The position numbers and the translations under genes are program-made. 64,000 nucleotides of DNA, taken from positions 620,001 through 684,000 of the forward strand of contig NZ_FNFE01000002.1 of the NCBI RefSeq assembly GCF_900100335.1. The letters are read 5' to 3'. The first letter of the stretch is position 1; the number at the start of each line of letters is the position of its first letter. This DNA is from Natronorubrum texcoconense (GTDB lineage: Archaea > Halobacteriota > Halobacteria > Halobacteriales > Natrialbaceae). Positions 8,250-17,221 of this stretch are shown here, in pieces. The notes below the pieces were generated by a model. It did not search any database. It was given only the letters and a program-made list of their open reading frames with translations, and had not been told where the DNA came from.

Positions 8250-9593
8250 TCAGTTCAGTACTGCGACCGAGGGCTGTTCGTCGTTCTCGTCTTCGTCGGC
8301 GTCGTCATCGGTGTCCGTGTCCGCTTCGTCGTCTTCCATTTCGTCGTCCTCGTCGTCAGCGACGTCCTCGAGATCGGCCGTATCGCCGAGGGTAACGGTA
8401 TCGGCGTTCATGGTGTCGACCGACATCGCCGACGCGGAGGCCTCGGAGACGACGACCTCGTCTTCTTCGTCAGTCGCTTCGTCGTCGGCCTCATCGTCCA
8501 TCTCGTCCTCGTCGTTAGCATCGTCGTCCTGGATTGCTGCGTCGGTCGCTGCCTCGTCGTTCTGGTCGTCGGCAGCGCCGTTCTCGTCGTCAGCTTCCTC
8601 GAGCGAGTCGATCGTCATCGAGTCGATCGAGACGCTTTCGACGTCGAACTGCTCGATGGTGAGGGATTCGACTTCGTCGCCGTTCGCGTCGTCAGTTTCT
8701 TCGTCTTCGTCGTTGGCGTCGGTCTCGTCTTCATCATCGGCATCGGTCTCGTCTTCGTCAGCCTCATCGTCCTCGTCGTCGCCATCGAGGAGACCGCCGA
8801 AGAAGTCGCTGACCTGATCGATGATGCCGTCGTCCTCCTCGATCTCGAGGTCGTCGACCGTCATCTGTTCGACGTCCATGGACTCGATGGTGAGCTCCTG
8901 GACGGTGAGTGAGTCAGTGTCCTCATCGAGGAAGTCGGCTTCGCCGTTCTCGTCAGTTTCGTCGTCTTCCTCGTCGACGCCGGCAGCGTCCTCGTCGGTC
9001 TCGTCTTCATCGTCCTGGACGGCAGCAGCGGTTTCCGCCTCGTCGTCCTCGTCAGCGTTCGCGTCGTCCTCAGCCTCGTCTTCGTCAACCGCTTCGTCCT
9101 CGTCGGCATCCGCAACCGGCTCGCCGTCGAGTTCGAGATCGGTGAACGAAACGTTCTCGAGTTCGAGTTGCTCGATCTCGATATCGGAGATCGTCACCTG
9201 CTCATCGGTGTCGGCGTCGTCGTCCATCTCGTCGTCAGCCTCCTCCTCGTCCTGCTGGATGGCTGCGCCGGTCTCCGTTTCTTCGTCATTGTCGTCAGCA
9301 CCGTTCTCCTCGCTCTCGTTCGCCTCGTCTTCGTCGTCAGCCTCGTCGATCTCCTCCTCGAGTGCCTCGTCGTCGACGTCGAACTGATCGACGTTCAACT
9401 CTTCGATCGTCGCGTTCTCGACGGTGACGTCCTCGAGGTCGAGGGTTTCGACCTGTACGTTTTCGAGTGATGCGCTCGTGTCTCCGGCGTCGTCGTTCGC
9501 CCCTGCGGATGCGCCAGCGAGGGCGGGACCCCCCGAGAGGGCGACCAGCAGCGCCACGAACACCACACCGACTGTCTGCAATCGTGAACTCAT
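8250..9593 (-). CDS. Secreted acidic period-5 solenoid protein A
   Basis: A 447-residue protein with a Sec-type signal peptide (VVFVALLVALSGGPALA, cleavage near 26-30) and no membrane anchor. Five hydrophobic-polar cassettes (about 46-73, 133-155, 228-252, 310-331, 379-405) each show a strict five-residue period, for example LTI-EQ-FDV-ES-VSI-DS-MTI, as in pentapeptide-repeat right-handed beta-helices. They are joined by linkers of nearly pure Asp/Glu. Three linkers carry T-x-A-x-I/V-Q-D/Q-D (108-115, 188-195, 350-357). It ends in SVAVLN. It is a paralogue of the gene directly upstream. Likely outside the cell; the binding role is unknown. Confidence 0.8.
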   Translation of the reverse strand: MSSRLQTVGVVFVALLVALSGGPALAGASAGANDDAGDTSASLENVQVETLDLEDVTVENATIEELNVDQFDVDDEALEEEIDEADDEDEANESEENGADDNDEETETGAAIQQDEEEADDEMDDDADTDEQVTISDIEIEQLELENVSFTDLELDGEPVADADEDEAVDEDEAEDDANADEDDEAETAAAVQDDEDETDEDAAGVDEEDDETDENGEADFLDEDTDSLTVQELTIESMDVEQMTVDDLEIEEDDGIIDQVSDFFGGLLDGDDEDDEADEDETDADDEDETDANDEDEETDDANGDEVESLTIEQFDVESVSIDSMTIDSLEEADDENGAADDQNDEAATDAAIQDDDANDEDEMDDEADDEATDEEDEVVVSEASASAMSVDTMNADTVTLGDTADLEDVADDEDDEMEDDEADTDTDDDADEDENDEQPSVAVLN

Positions 9594-9668
9594 GCACTCG
9601 CTGTTACCGTCCAGTGACGGCTAAAACGAGCCGACTGTTACGGCGTTGTCCCGGAGAAACGCACAGTT
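9594..9668 (-). repeat. Conserved upstream block, copy A
   Basis: The 75 bases before the start of solenoid protein A align without gaps to 11402-11476 before its paralogue. A nearly identical core (TGACGGCTAAAACGAG-x-CGACTGTTACG on the plus strand) lies at the same distance from each ATG. It contains the TATA box. Weaker similarity continues to about 9800. I see no gene between 9594 and 9940. Confidence 0.8.
9621..9628 (-). promoter_or_regulatory. TATA box of solenoid gene A
   Basis: CGTTTTAG on the minus strand, about 28-35 bases before the ATG, conserved exactly before the paralogue. CGTAACAGTCG directly upstream is also conserved and could be a BRE or operator. Confidence 0.55.
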
Positions 9669-9940
9669 AGCAATCACGACGAGAGCGCTAATCTCGCGTT
9701 CATCGTTATCGGTTCGATGACGGTCTTCAGCGGGCGTCAATCGGCCGAAATCGGCCTTCTGCCTGCGATCGCCACCGGCTTATCTCACTCGGCGAAGAAC
9801 GAATCGTTACCGGGTCCGGTCGACGGTTCGAATCGCTGAGACGGGTATAGAACACTCTCTCGAGCGAACGTGGTCACAAAAAGAACGGCAACCGATAACG
9901 CGGTCAGCACCGCGCTGACCGGCGTGTTACGTCGCGTCGA

Positions 9941-11401
9941 TCAGTTCAGGACGCCGAGGATTCCGTCGTCATCCTCCTCTTCGTCGTTCTCGTCATCCTC
10001 GTCTTCATCGTCGTCGAGGAGGTCATCGTCTTCCTCGTCGTCGTCCATCTCGTCGTCATCGGCTTCCTCGTCGTCGATGTCCTCGAGGTCGGCAGCGTCG
10101 CCGAACGTCAGGGTCTCGGCGGTTGCGTCACCGACGTCGATCGTGGATGCGGAGACGTGTGCGATGGTCTCCTCGTCAGCGTCGTCGTCCTCGTCGAGTG
10201 CGTCGTCGTCAGCCTCGTCGTCTTCGTCGTCGAGGCCGACGTCGTCGTCATCGTCGTCTTGGATTGCAGCGTCGGTCGCTGCCTCGTCGTCATCGTCGTT
10301 GAGGAGGTCATCGTCGTCGTCAGCTTCGGCGTCGTCAGCCTCATCGTCTGCCTCCTCGTCGTCAGCTTCCTCGACCGTCTCGACCGTCATCGAGTCGACG
10401 GTGATCTCGTCAACGTCGAACTGCTCGATGGTGAGTTCGTCGATCTCTTCGGCTTCGGCGTCGTCAGCGTCGTCCATCTCGTCTTCGTCGTCAGCCTCAT
10501 CATCTTCGTCGTCGACGCCGACATCGTCGTCATTGTCGTCCTGGATGGCGGCGTTAGTTTCTGCCTCGTCTTCGTCGTCAGCGTCGGCATCGTCAGCATC
10601 AGCGTCGTCCATCTCGTCGTCTTCATCCATGGCGTCGTCAGCGTCTTCACCGACGGTCAGCTCGTCGATGGTCAGCGTTTCGACATCCATGGTTTCGATG
10701 GTGAGCTCTTCGACGGTGACCTCGTCAGCGTCCTCGTCGATGAAGTCGAGCTCGTCGTCGGCCTCATCGTCCATCTCGTCTTCGTCGTCGACGCCGACGT
10801 CATCGTCCTCGTCGTCGACACCGACGTCGTCATCGTCGTCCTGGATGACTGCGTCAGTTTCCGCCTCGTCGGCGTCGTCGTCGAGGGCGTCATCCTCGTC
10901 GTCCGCGTCAGCGTCCTCGAGTTCCTCGTCCTCACCGACTTCGAGGTCCTCGATGGAGACGTCCTCGAGTTCGAGGTGCTCGATCTCGATGTCCGAGATC
11001 GTCACTGCTTCCTCGTCAGCGTCGTCGTCGACGCCGACGTCATCCGCTTCGTCGTCGTCAGCCGCGGCGTCGTCATCGTCCTGAATTGCAGCGTCGGTTG
11101 CTGCCTCGTCAGTGTCGTCGTCTTCGTCGTCAGCCGCGTCGTCGTCAGCTTCGTCGAGTTCGTCCTCGAGCGCTTGCGTGTCAGCGTCGAGTTCCTCGAC
11201 GTTCAGCTCTTCGATCGTCGCATTCTCGATGGTAACGTTGTCGAGTTCGAGCGTTTCGACCTCAGTATCCTGAAGCGTTACACTCATTTCTGCGCCGTCG
11301 TCGGTCGCTCCTGATGTTGCGCCCGCGAGGGCGGGGCCCCCTGAAAGGGCGACCATCAGCGCGACGAACACTACACCGAGTTTCTGCGATCGTGAATCCA
11401 T
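9941..11401 (-). CDS. Secreted acidic period-5 solenoid protein B
   Basis: A 486-residue paralogue of the next gene (protein A), with a near-identical signal peptide (VVFVALMVALSGGPALAGA) and the same five cassettes in the same order (about 47-75, 143-165, 227-251, 331-353, 421-445), for example LTI-ET-MDV-ET-LTI-DE-LTV. All four linkers carry the T-[DN]-A-[AV]-I-Q-D-D motif (from 102, 182, 282, 376), and three are followed by DVG[VL]DDEDD. It ends in ILGVLN. The protein is about half Asp plus Glu. No membrane anchor is visible, so it is probably released or bound to the S-layer by charge. The function is unknown. Confidence 0.8.
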   Translation of the reverse strand: MDSRSQKLGVVFVALMVALSGGPALAGATSGATDDGAEMSVTLQDTEVETLELDNVTIENATIEELNVEELDADTQALEDELDEADDDAADDEDDDTDEAATDAAIQDDDDAAADDDEADDVGVDDDADEEAVTISDIEIEHLELEDVSIEDLEVGEDEELEDADADDEDDALDDDADEAETDAVIQDDDDDVGVDDEDDDVGVDDEDEMDDEADDELDFIDEDADEVTVEELTIETMDVETLTIDELTVGEDADDAMDEDDEMDDADADDADADDEDEAETNAAIQDDNDDDVGVDDEDDEADDEDEMDDADDAEAEEIDELTIEQFDVDEITVDSMTVETVEEADDEEADDEADDAEADDDDDLLNDDDDEAATDAAIQDDDDDDVGLDDEDDEADDDALDEDDDADEETIAHVSASTIDVGDATAETLTFGDAADLEDIDDEEADDDEMDDDEEDDDLLDDDEDEDDENDEEEDDDGILGVLN

Positions 11402-11476
11402 GCACTCGATGCTACTGGCGGATGACGGCTAAAACGAGGCGACTGTTACGAGATTGTCTCGGGTAAAGTCACAGTT
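11402..11476 (-). repeat. Conserved upstream block, copy B
   Basis: The partner of 9594-9668. The two blocks end in the same CACAGTT and have the TATA box at the same spacing, which shows that the promoter was duplicated together with the gene. The stretch 11477-11693 holds no gene that I can support; scattered similarity to 9669-9800 remains. Confidence 0.8.
11429..11436 (-). promoter_or_regulatory. TATA box of solenoid gene B
   Basis: CGTTTTAG on the minus strand, at the same distance from the ATG as in the paralogue, consistent with a leaderless transcript. Confidence 0.55.
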
Positions 11477-11726
11477 TGAAACCGTGCAACAGTCCCTAAT
11501 CCGTGGTTCATCCTGTCGTCTGAAAGGACAGTATTGATGCGGGTCTGGCTACCGGTCGCTGAGAAATTTCCCTTGTGCCTGCGCTCGCCACCATCTTATC
11601 GTAACCAACCGTGAGACGCCTTCTTCCTATCCGTTCGTATGTCAGGAGACGATCGAATTACAACTCCCCGACAGCCGGCCGTCGAAAACCGTCATGACTT
11701 ACGTCGGACGGTCCAACAGCCGACCA

Positions 11727-13202
11727 ATGCGCGAGTGCTTCGAAGTCCGGGACACCGACGCCGCCGGGCGGATCGGCGAACTCACCGTCCCGAGAGCAGA
11801 CGTCACCGTCGAGACACCGGCGCTCCTGCCGGTGATCAATCCGAATCTGGATACGATCGCCCCCCGTCGACTCGCCACGGAGTTCGGGGCCGAAATTCTC
11901 ATCACGAACTCGTATATCATCCACGAGACCGAAGACGTTCGCGAGCGAGCCCTCGAGGACGGCCTGCACGACTTACTCGAGTTCCCCGGCGCGATCATGA
12001 CTGACTCGGGCTCATTCCAGCTCTCCGAGTACGGCGACATCGGCGTGACGACCGAAGAGATCCTCGAGTTCCAACGCGAGATCGGCTCCGACATCGCCAC
12101 GCCCGTCGACATCCCGACCCCGCCGGACGTCGACCGCGAGCGCGCCGAGACCGAACTCGAGACGACCCAGGAACGTCTCGAACTCGCCGAAGGCGTCGAG
12201 ACGGGTGACATGCTCGTGTCGGCGCCGGTTCAGGGCTCGACGTATCCGGACCTCCGCGAGGCCGCCGGTCGCCACGCCGATTCCACCTCGCTCGACGTCT
12301 TCCCCGTCGGCGCGGTCGTTCCGTTGATGAACGACTACCGCTACGACGACATGATCGACGTCGTCGCCGCCGCCAAGCGCGGGCTGGGTGCCGACGCGCC
12401 GGTCCACCTCTTCGGCGCCGGCCACCCCATGATGTTCGCACTCGCGGCCGCGATGGGCTGTGACCTATTCGACTCCGCCGCCTACGCGCTCTACGCCCGC
12501 GACGACCGCTACCTCACGGTTCGAGGCACTCGTCACCTCGACGACCTCGACTACTTGCCCTGTTCGTGTCCCGTCTGTACCGAACACTCGCCCGACGACC
12601 TTCGTGCGCTCCCCGACGACGAGCGCGAGTCCGAACTCGGCGCGCACAACCTCCACGTGACTTTCGAGGAGATCCGCCGGATCAAGCAGGCCATCCGCGC
12701 CGGCAACCTGCTCGAACTCGTCGAGCAGCGCGCTCGCGCCCACCCGACGATGCTCGACGGCTACCGCACCCTGCTCGATCACGCCGCCCAACTCGAGCGG
12801 AGCGACCCCGTCTCCAAGGGTTCCTTTTTCTACACCTCCGCCGAGAGCGCCCGGCGGCCCGAAGTTCTGCGCCACCACCGTCGCCTCGAGCGACTCGCCG
12901 TCCCCGACTCGCTGCTCGTCACCGAAGGGAGTTCCCCGCGCGGCGACGAGTTCGACGACTCCTGGCGCGTCGAGCCGCCGTTCGGTCCGTTCCCGCGCTC
13001 GCTCTCGAAGAGCTACCCGCTCACCGCCGAGGTGCCCGACCGAACGGATCGCGCGGCGCTCGAGGCCGCAGCGGACGGCGTCGCTCGACTCGCGGCGGCG
13101 AATCCGGACGCCGACATTACCCTCGGTCACCGCGGCTGGCCCGACGGGGTCCTCGAGCGAGTCGCGGATGCCGTCGACGTCGTCGATCTGAGTCGGGAGT
13201 AG
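11727..13202 (+). CDS. tgtA: Archaeal tRNA-guanine(15) transglycosylase
   Basis: A 491-residue TgtA. It exchanges guanine-15 in the D-loop of tRNA for preQ0, the first tRNA-level step to archaeosine. Visible marks are the TIM-barrel start [20 protein letters not shown], the substrate-pocket motif [14 protein letters not shown] with the catalytic Asp region, the zinc site CSCPVC plus a later His, and a C-terminal extension with [13 protein letters not shown] chose MRECFEVRD at 11727 because family members begin there; the frame opens 33 bases earlier. arcS lies 2.2 kb downstream and the RaSEA gene at 49.4 kb. Confidence 0.93.
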   Translation: MRECFEVRDTDAAGRIGELTVPRADVTVETPALLPVINPNLDTIAPRRLATEFGAEILITNSYIIHETEDVRERALEDGLHDLLEFPGAIMTDSGSFQLSEYGDIGVTTEEILEFQREIGSDIATPVDIPTPPDVDRERAETELETTQERLELAEGVETGDMLVSAPVQGSTYPDLREAAGRHADSTSLDVFPVGAVVPLMNDYRYDDMIDVVAAAKRGLGADAPVHLFGAGHPMMFALAAAMGCDLFDSAAYALYARDDRYLTVRGTRHLDDLDYLPCSCPVCTEHSPDDLRALPDDERESELGAHNLHVTFEEIRRIKQAIRAGNLLELVEQRARAHPTMLDGYRTLLDHAAQLERSDPVSKGSFFYTSAESARRPEVLRHHRRLERLAVPDSLLVTEGSSPRGDEFDDSWRVEPPFGPFPRSLSKSYPLTAEVPDRTDRAALEAAADGVARLAAANPDADITLGHRGWPDGVLERVADAVDVVDLSRE

Positions 13203-13314
13203 CCGCCTGCGTGCCGCTGACGGACGGTAGAAATAGCAAAACATCGGTCGAGCCACCGACTGACACGAGTTCGCGGGCACGGCGTCGGACGTGGCGGTCC
13301 GCTTCAGCCGTCGA

Positions 13315-13635
13315 TCACCGAGTCGCCTGTCGACCCGACGTCTGGGCGGGCATCGGTTCGGCCATCGGCGTTCCGTCGACCGTGATCTCGAGACCGTCGC
13401 CGCACTCGATGGCGATGTCGTGGCCGTCGTAGGTGAACTCGAGTTTGCCGCGTCGCGGGCCGCCGCGTCGCGTCGGCTTGAACAGCGCGTCCAGTGCGTC
13501 GGGATCGATCCACTCGTAGAGCGGCGGGAGTTCGGTCGGAGAGACATCGCGTCGGGTCGAAACCGCGGTGACGACGGCGATGCTCACGGACTCGTCGAAC
13601 CCGTTGTCAGTGGAACCGATGAATGTGTTGTTCAC
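13315..13635 (-). CDS. HalOD1 output-domain protein
   Basis: A 106-residue protein made of one HalOD1 domain. The family signature is SVSIAVVTAVSTRRDVSPTE, then LPPLYEWIDPDALDALF and LEFTYDGHDIAIECGDGLEI. HalOD1 is a haloarchaeal output domain often fused to or encoded near signalling proteins; its biochemical role is not known. A second HalOD1 protein lies at 48972-49238. It is convergent with tgtA. Confidence 0.88.
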   Translation of the reverse strand: MNNTFIGSTDNGFDESVSIAVVTAVSTRRDVSPTELPPLYEWIDPDALDALFKPTRRGGPRRGKLEFTYDGHDIAIECGDGLEITVDGTPMAEPMPAQTSGRQATR

Positions 13636-13931
13636 GCCGTACCCAAACGGACCGGCGGATAAAAGGGTAGCGTCGATACGGCGACAGTGACTGAATTATT
13701 CGAGCGATAGTTTCGTACTTCGAACATTCGTTCCGGTTCAAGATTCGTATCTATTCATTTGTCCACCTCAAATTCTCGTTACGACGGTCTCCACCGGGCA
13801 AACGAGCGTCGCGACGGTGTCGCGAGCAGTACCTGTCGAGGCGGCCGCGTTAATCTGGGACGACCACCGGCGTCGGCACCGATCGATCGAACATCAGAAC
13901 AGCAAAGGTGTCGGCGGCGGCTGGTTCGCGT

Positions 13932-14294
13932 ATGCTCGGGGTCACGTCGCTCGTGCTCGGTCTGATCGTCGTCGTGCTGTTCGGCTCGTGGCTGGTCAGG
14001 CGGTTCCGGGGCGGGAGCCAGTCGACAGCACAACGGGAGTCGTACGAACGCCACAAGGACGCCCAGCAGCGCGAGCCCCCGGTCGATATCGGCGACGTCC
14101 GGGAGGTCGGCGTCCAGGAGTTCTCCGAACACCACTCCGGCGAGCGACAGGCCGTCTGCAAGATCGAGGGGTTCGTCGTCTTCGTCGAGGATCTCCCGAA
14201 CGACGTCGCGGTCGGCGACGTCCTCGAGATCAAAGTCCTCTCGTTCAACCGCGGCCACACCTCCGCGACGGCGACGTTCGTCGCTCGAGCCTGA
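13932..14294 (+). CDS. Membrane-tethered TRAM-domain protein
   Basis: A 120-residue protein with one N-terminal transmembrane segment (MLGVTSLVLGLIVVVLFGSW), a short charged linker and a TRAM domain at about 64-119 (VGVQEFSEHHSGERQAVCKI, then VGDVLEIKVLSFNRGHTSAT). TRAM domains bind RNA, and small archaeal TRAM proteins have been proposed to act as RNA chaperones. Here the domain would face the cytoplasm at the membrane. I chose the ATG at 13932 so that the protein begins with the membrane helix. 13636-13931 holds no gene I can support. Confidence 0.8.
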   Translation: MLGVTSLVLGLIVVVLFGSWLVRRFRGGSQSTAQRESYERHKDAQQREPPVDIGDVREVGVQEFSEHHSGERQAVCKIEGFVVFVEDLPNDVAVGDVLEIKVLSFNRGHTSATATFVARA

Positions 14295-14339
14295 GCGGCG
14301 ACGCGGTTCGATCCGCTTTTGCCGGACCACGTATCGGTC

Positions 14340-15257
14340 TCAGCCCGACAGCGAGACGAGCGTCGCGCCGACCACGACGACCAGCGCCGCGACGACGACC
14401 GGCCAGGTAACTCGCTCGAGGCGTCGCGGCAGGAACAGCACCGAGAGAACCACCACGAGCAGCGGCGTCAGCTGTAGTAGGGGCATGACGACGACCACGG
14501 GGGCGATCTCGAGGGCCGCGAAGTAGGCGACGAAGCCGACGGTCGTGGAGACGCCGCCCGCGACGAACCAGCCGGTGGACGCGGCGCGGATCGGTATCCG
14601 CCGTAACGAGTCGGTCAACCGGAGGTAGCCGACGAAACCGATAGTCGCGACACCCGCCATGACCACGATTCCGGGCAGCGTCGGCGTTCCCGCGGCGAGT
14701 CCCATCGAGATAAAGATCGGCTCGATTCCGATGCAGGCGGCGGCGACCAGCGGGACGACGAGCGTCGCGCCGGTCTCCCGAATCGACTGCTCGGGACCCG
14801 TGGCGGCCGCGGTCTCCCACGAGACGACGGCGATGCCCGCGACGATCAGGACGATTCCCGCGAAGTGGACGGCCGTCAGTCGCTCCTCGAGGAAGACCAC
14901 GGCGAACACCGTCGCGAAGAAGACGTTCGAGGCGATCACGGGCGAGGTGAGGTTCGCGCCGATCTCCTGGATGCTCTTGAACGTCAGTAAGCGGGCGACG
15001 AACATCCCGGCGAGGCCGGCCGCGCCGAACGAGGCGACCGAGTAGGGCGTGAACAGATCGACGTAGGGCGGCGAGTACAGTACCAGCACCGGTGGCGTGA
15101 GCAGTGCGATGTTACAGCCTAAGACGACGAGTACTCCGTCGGTGACCTCGCCGGTCTCCGTCCCGAGCCGTGCGAAGAGAAACTGCCCCGCAAAGCCCGC
15201 GGCGGCGACGCTCGCCAACAGCACGCCGAGCAGCGAGTCCGACACCTCGAGGACCAT
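14340..15257 (-). CDS. EamA/DMT-family transporter
   Basis: A 305-residue protein with about ten transmembrane helices in two homologous EamA halves (boundary near residue 150). Typical features are the short N-terminus, VFFATVFAVVFLEERLTAVHFAGIVLI in the first half and the matching LSVLFLPRRLERVTWPVVVAALVVV in the second. Family members export amino acids, nucleobases or other metabolites; the substrate cannot be predicted. It is convergent with the TRAM gene and divergent from arcS. Confidence 0.88.
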   Translation of the reverse strand: MVLEVSDSLLGVLLASVAAAGFAGQFLFARLGTETGEVTDGVLVVLGCNIALLTPPVLVLYSPPYVDLFTPYSVASFGAAGLAGMFVARLLTFKSIQEIGANLTSPVIASNVFFATVFAVVFLEERLTAVHFAGIVLIVAGIAVVSWETAAATGPEQSIRETGATLVVPLVAAACIGIEPIFISMGLAAGTPTLPGIVVMAGVATIGFVGYLRLTDSLRRIPIRAASTGWFVAGGVSTTVGFVAYFAALEIAPVVVVMPLLQLTPLLVVVLSVLFLPRRLERVTWPVVVAALVVVVGATLVSLSG

Positions 15258-15430
15258 ATCCCCCGGTTTCGCCGGCGACTGGATAACGGCACCGAACCAC
15301 CGATTCGGCTCGCGCGCTCGATCCGCCGGCCGCTCGGACCACCTGCACCGTCGTTCGGAACGCGTACTCGAGCCCGCGGGGCGAACCGCGACCGACAGCC
15401 TCTTTCACCCTCCCGCTCGCAGGTTCAGGT

Positions 15431-17188
15431 ATGACCGATTACTTCGAAGTCCACGAGCGCGACGGGGCCGCTCGCGTGGGCGAACTCCGTCTCGAGTCGC
15501 CCGTGACGACCCCAGCGCTCGTCGACGACGTCCTCGAGGACGCGGGATCGCTCTGGAGCGCCGACCGGACCGTCCCCGAGGGCGACGAGTCGACGCTCAC
15601 CGTCCTCCCCCACCGGGCGTTCCCCGGCGGCACCGCCGCGGAAGTCCAGGACTCCTTCGCCGTCGACTCGCCCGACGTCGACTACCCGAGCGTCGCGGTC
15701 GTCTCGAGCGAGAGCGCGACTGACCAGGGGACGGACGCCTACGCCGTCTCCGACGTCCAGTCGATCACGGGCCACGGCGCGGCGCTCGTCGAGGCCGTCG
15801 TGAACGTTCGCGAGGCGATTCCCGCCGACACTGCGCTCTACTTCTCCGGCGTCGCCACGCCGCGCAACGTCGCCGTACTCGCCTACGCCGGCGTCGATCT
15901 CTTCGACGAGACCGCGGCCGTCGTGAAGGGCACTGAGGGCCGGTACCTGACGACCGACGAGGCGTACTTCCTCGAGGACCTCGAGGAACTCCCCTGCTCG
16001 TGTCCGGCCTGTCAACAGCCTCGCGAGGAGTTCACCCGCGAGGACTGTGCGGAACACAACGCCAACGCCCTGCAAGCGGAACTCGCCATCGTGCGCCGTC
16101 GTATTCGGGACGGACGACTCCGCGATTACGTCGAGGGTCAGGCCCGCCAGGACCAGTGGCTCACCGCCGCGATGCGCGAACTCGACTCGCAGTGGGGCTA
16201 CCTCGAGGAGCGCACGCCCATCCTGCGCGACGCGCAGATCAACGCCGCGACGTCGGATACGATCCGGCGCGTCGAGATCCAGCGCTACGCGGACCGAGTG
16301 ACCTCGCGCTACCGGAATCGATTCAAGAATCCGCTCGTGCTGGTCCCCTGCTCGGCGGCGAAACCCTACAGCGAGTCCCAGAGCCACCGCCAGTTCCACG
16401 ACGCCATCCAGTGGCGCGGCCACCTCGTCTCGATGACGAGTCCGATCGGGGTCGTGCCCCAGGAACTCGAGACGACCTACCCGGCCCAACACTACGACAC
16501 CGTCGTCACGGGCCGCTGGTCCGAAGAGGAGAAGCGGTTCGTCAGCGACGTCCTGCAGCGGTATCTCGAGCGTAACGACTACCCCGAAATCATCGCTCAC
16601 GTCCCCGACGAGGGCTACCGCGACATCGTCGGCCGGGTCGAGGACGAACTGGGTCTCGATGTCACCTACACCGTCCCCGAGGGCGGCCACCCCACCGGCG
16701 AGCAGTCGCTCGCGAACCTCTCCTCGGCGCTGTCGGGCCAGCTGAAGTACTCCAAGCGGGAGCGAGAGCACAACACGGTCCGCGCCATCGCGGACTTCCT
16801 GCTCGGCGACGGCGCGGGCGACGACCTCTTCGCCGACATGCAGACGACGAGTCGCTACCCGAAGATTCAGGTCCGCGACGAGGAAGATACCCAGCTCGCG
16901 ACGATGGTCCCTCAGTACGGAACGCTTTCGTTCACCCTCGAGGGGGCGAAACGTTGGGTTGACAGCGACGTGCCGACGAAGCGCGTCGAAATCGACGGCT
17001 TCGTTCCGCACGGAAGCGTCCTCGCGCCGGGGATCGTCGACGCCGACGAGGAGATCCGCGTCGGCGACGAGGTCGTCGTCGAGGGGCCGAAGGCGTTCGG
17101 TATCGGCCGCGCGGAGATGTTCGGCCGCGAGATGCGCGAGAGTACGCGGGGCATCGCCGCCGAAATTCGCCACGTCGAAGAGAAGTGA
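15431..17188 (+). CDS. arcS: Archaeosine synthase subunit ArcS (TgtA2)
   Basis: A 585-residue protein related to TgtA. It converts preQ0-15 in tRNA towards archaeosine by adding lysine to the nitrile; RaSEA then releases the product. The visible order is a degenerate TGT barrel (FEVHERDGAARVGELRLES), a retained zinc site CSCPAC, the ArcS-specific core VPCSAAKPYSESQSHRQFHD at about 312-331, and a C-terminal PUA RNA-binding domain (KRVEIDGFVPHGSVLAPGIV, GDEVVVEGPKAFGIGRAEM). The length and domain order fit ArcS. TTTCA about 28 bases before the ATG is a possible TATA box. Confidence 0.93.
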   Translation: MTDYFEVHERDGAARVGELRLESPVTTPALVDDVLEDAGSLWSADRTVPEGDESTLTVLPHRAFPGGTAAEVQDSFAVDSPDVDYPSVAVVSSESATDQGTDAYAVSDVQSITGHGAALVEAVVNVREAIPADTALYFSGVATPRNVAVLAYAGVDLFDETAAVVKGTEGRYLTTDEAYFLEDLEELPCSCPACQQPREEFTREDCAEHNANALQAELAIVRRRIRDGRLRDYVEGQARQDQWLTAAMRELDSQWGYLEERTPILRDAQINAATSDTIRRVEIQRYADRVTSRYRNRFKNPLVLVPCSAAKPYSESQSHRQFHDAIQWRGHLVSMTSPIGVVPQELETTYPAQHYDTVVTGRWSEEEKRFVSDVLQRYLERNDYPEIIAHVPDEGYRDIVGRVEDELGLDVTYTVPEGGHPTGEQSLANLSSALSGQLKYSKREREHNTVRAIADFLLGDGAGDDLFADMQTTSRYPKIQVRDEEDTQLATMVPQYGTLSFTLEGAKRWVDSDVPTKRVEIDGFVPHGSVLAPGIVDADEEIRVGDEVVVEGPKAFGIGRAEMFGREMRESTRGIAAEIRHVEEK

Positions 17189-17221
17189 CGACGGCGTTGC
17201 GATCACCGTCTCGCTCGAGGG

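Noticed and set aside
9820-9845. GGTTCGAATCGC resembling a tRNA T-loop
   Set aside because: No acceptor, D or anticodon stems can be built around it. No tRNA was recognised in the window.
8300-11300. Dense short repeats resembling a CRISPR or satellite array
   Set aside because: The repeats are trinucleotide runs coding Asp/Glu inside two proteins, without constant repeat length or unique spacers.
8208-11314. Plus-strand frames opposite the two solenoid genes
   Set aside because: They read as poly-Ser or poly-Val because they are the complement of GAC/GAG/GAT runs. The minus strand has signal peptides, ordered cassettes and promoters.
15425-17206. 593-codon minus-strand frame opposite arcS
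   Set aside because: It mirrors the arcS codons; ArcS has clear motifs while the antisense translation is Arg/Val-rich without any domain. The same reasoning removes long antisense frames at 12465-13547, 18543-20189, 21-25 kb, 46-48 kb, 38346-40880 and 60791-62323.
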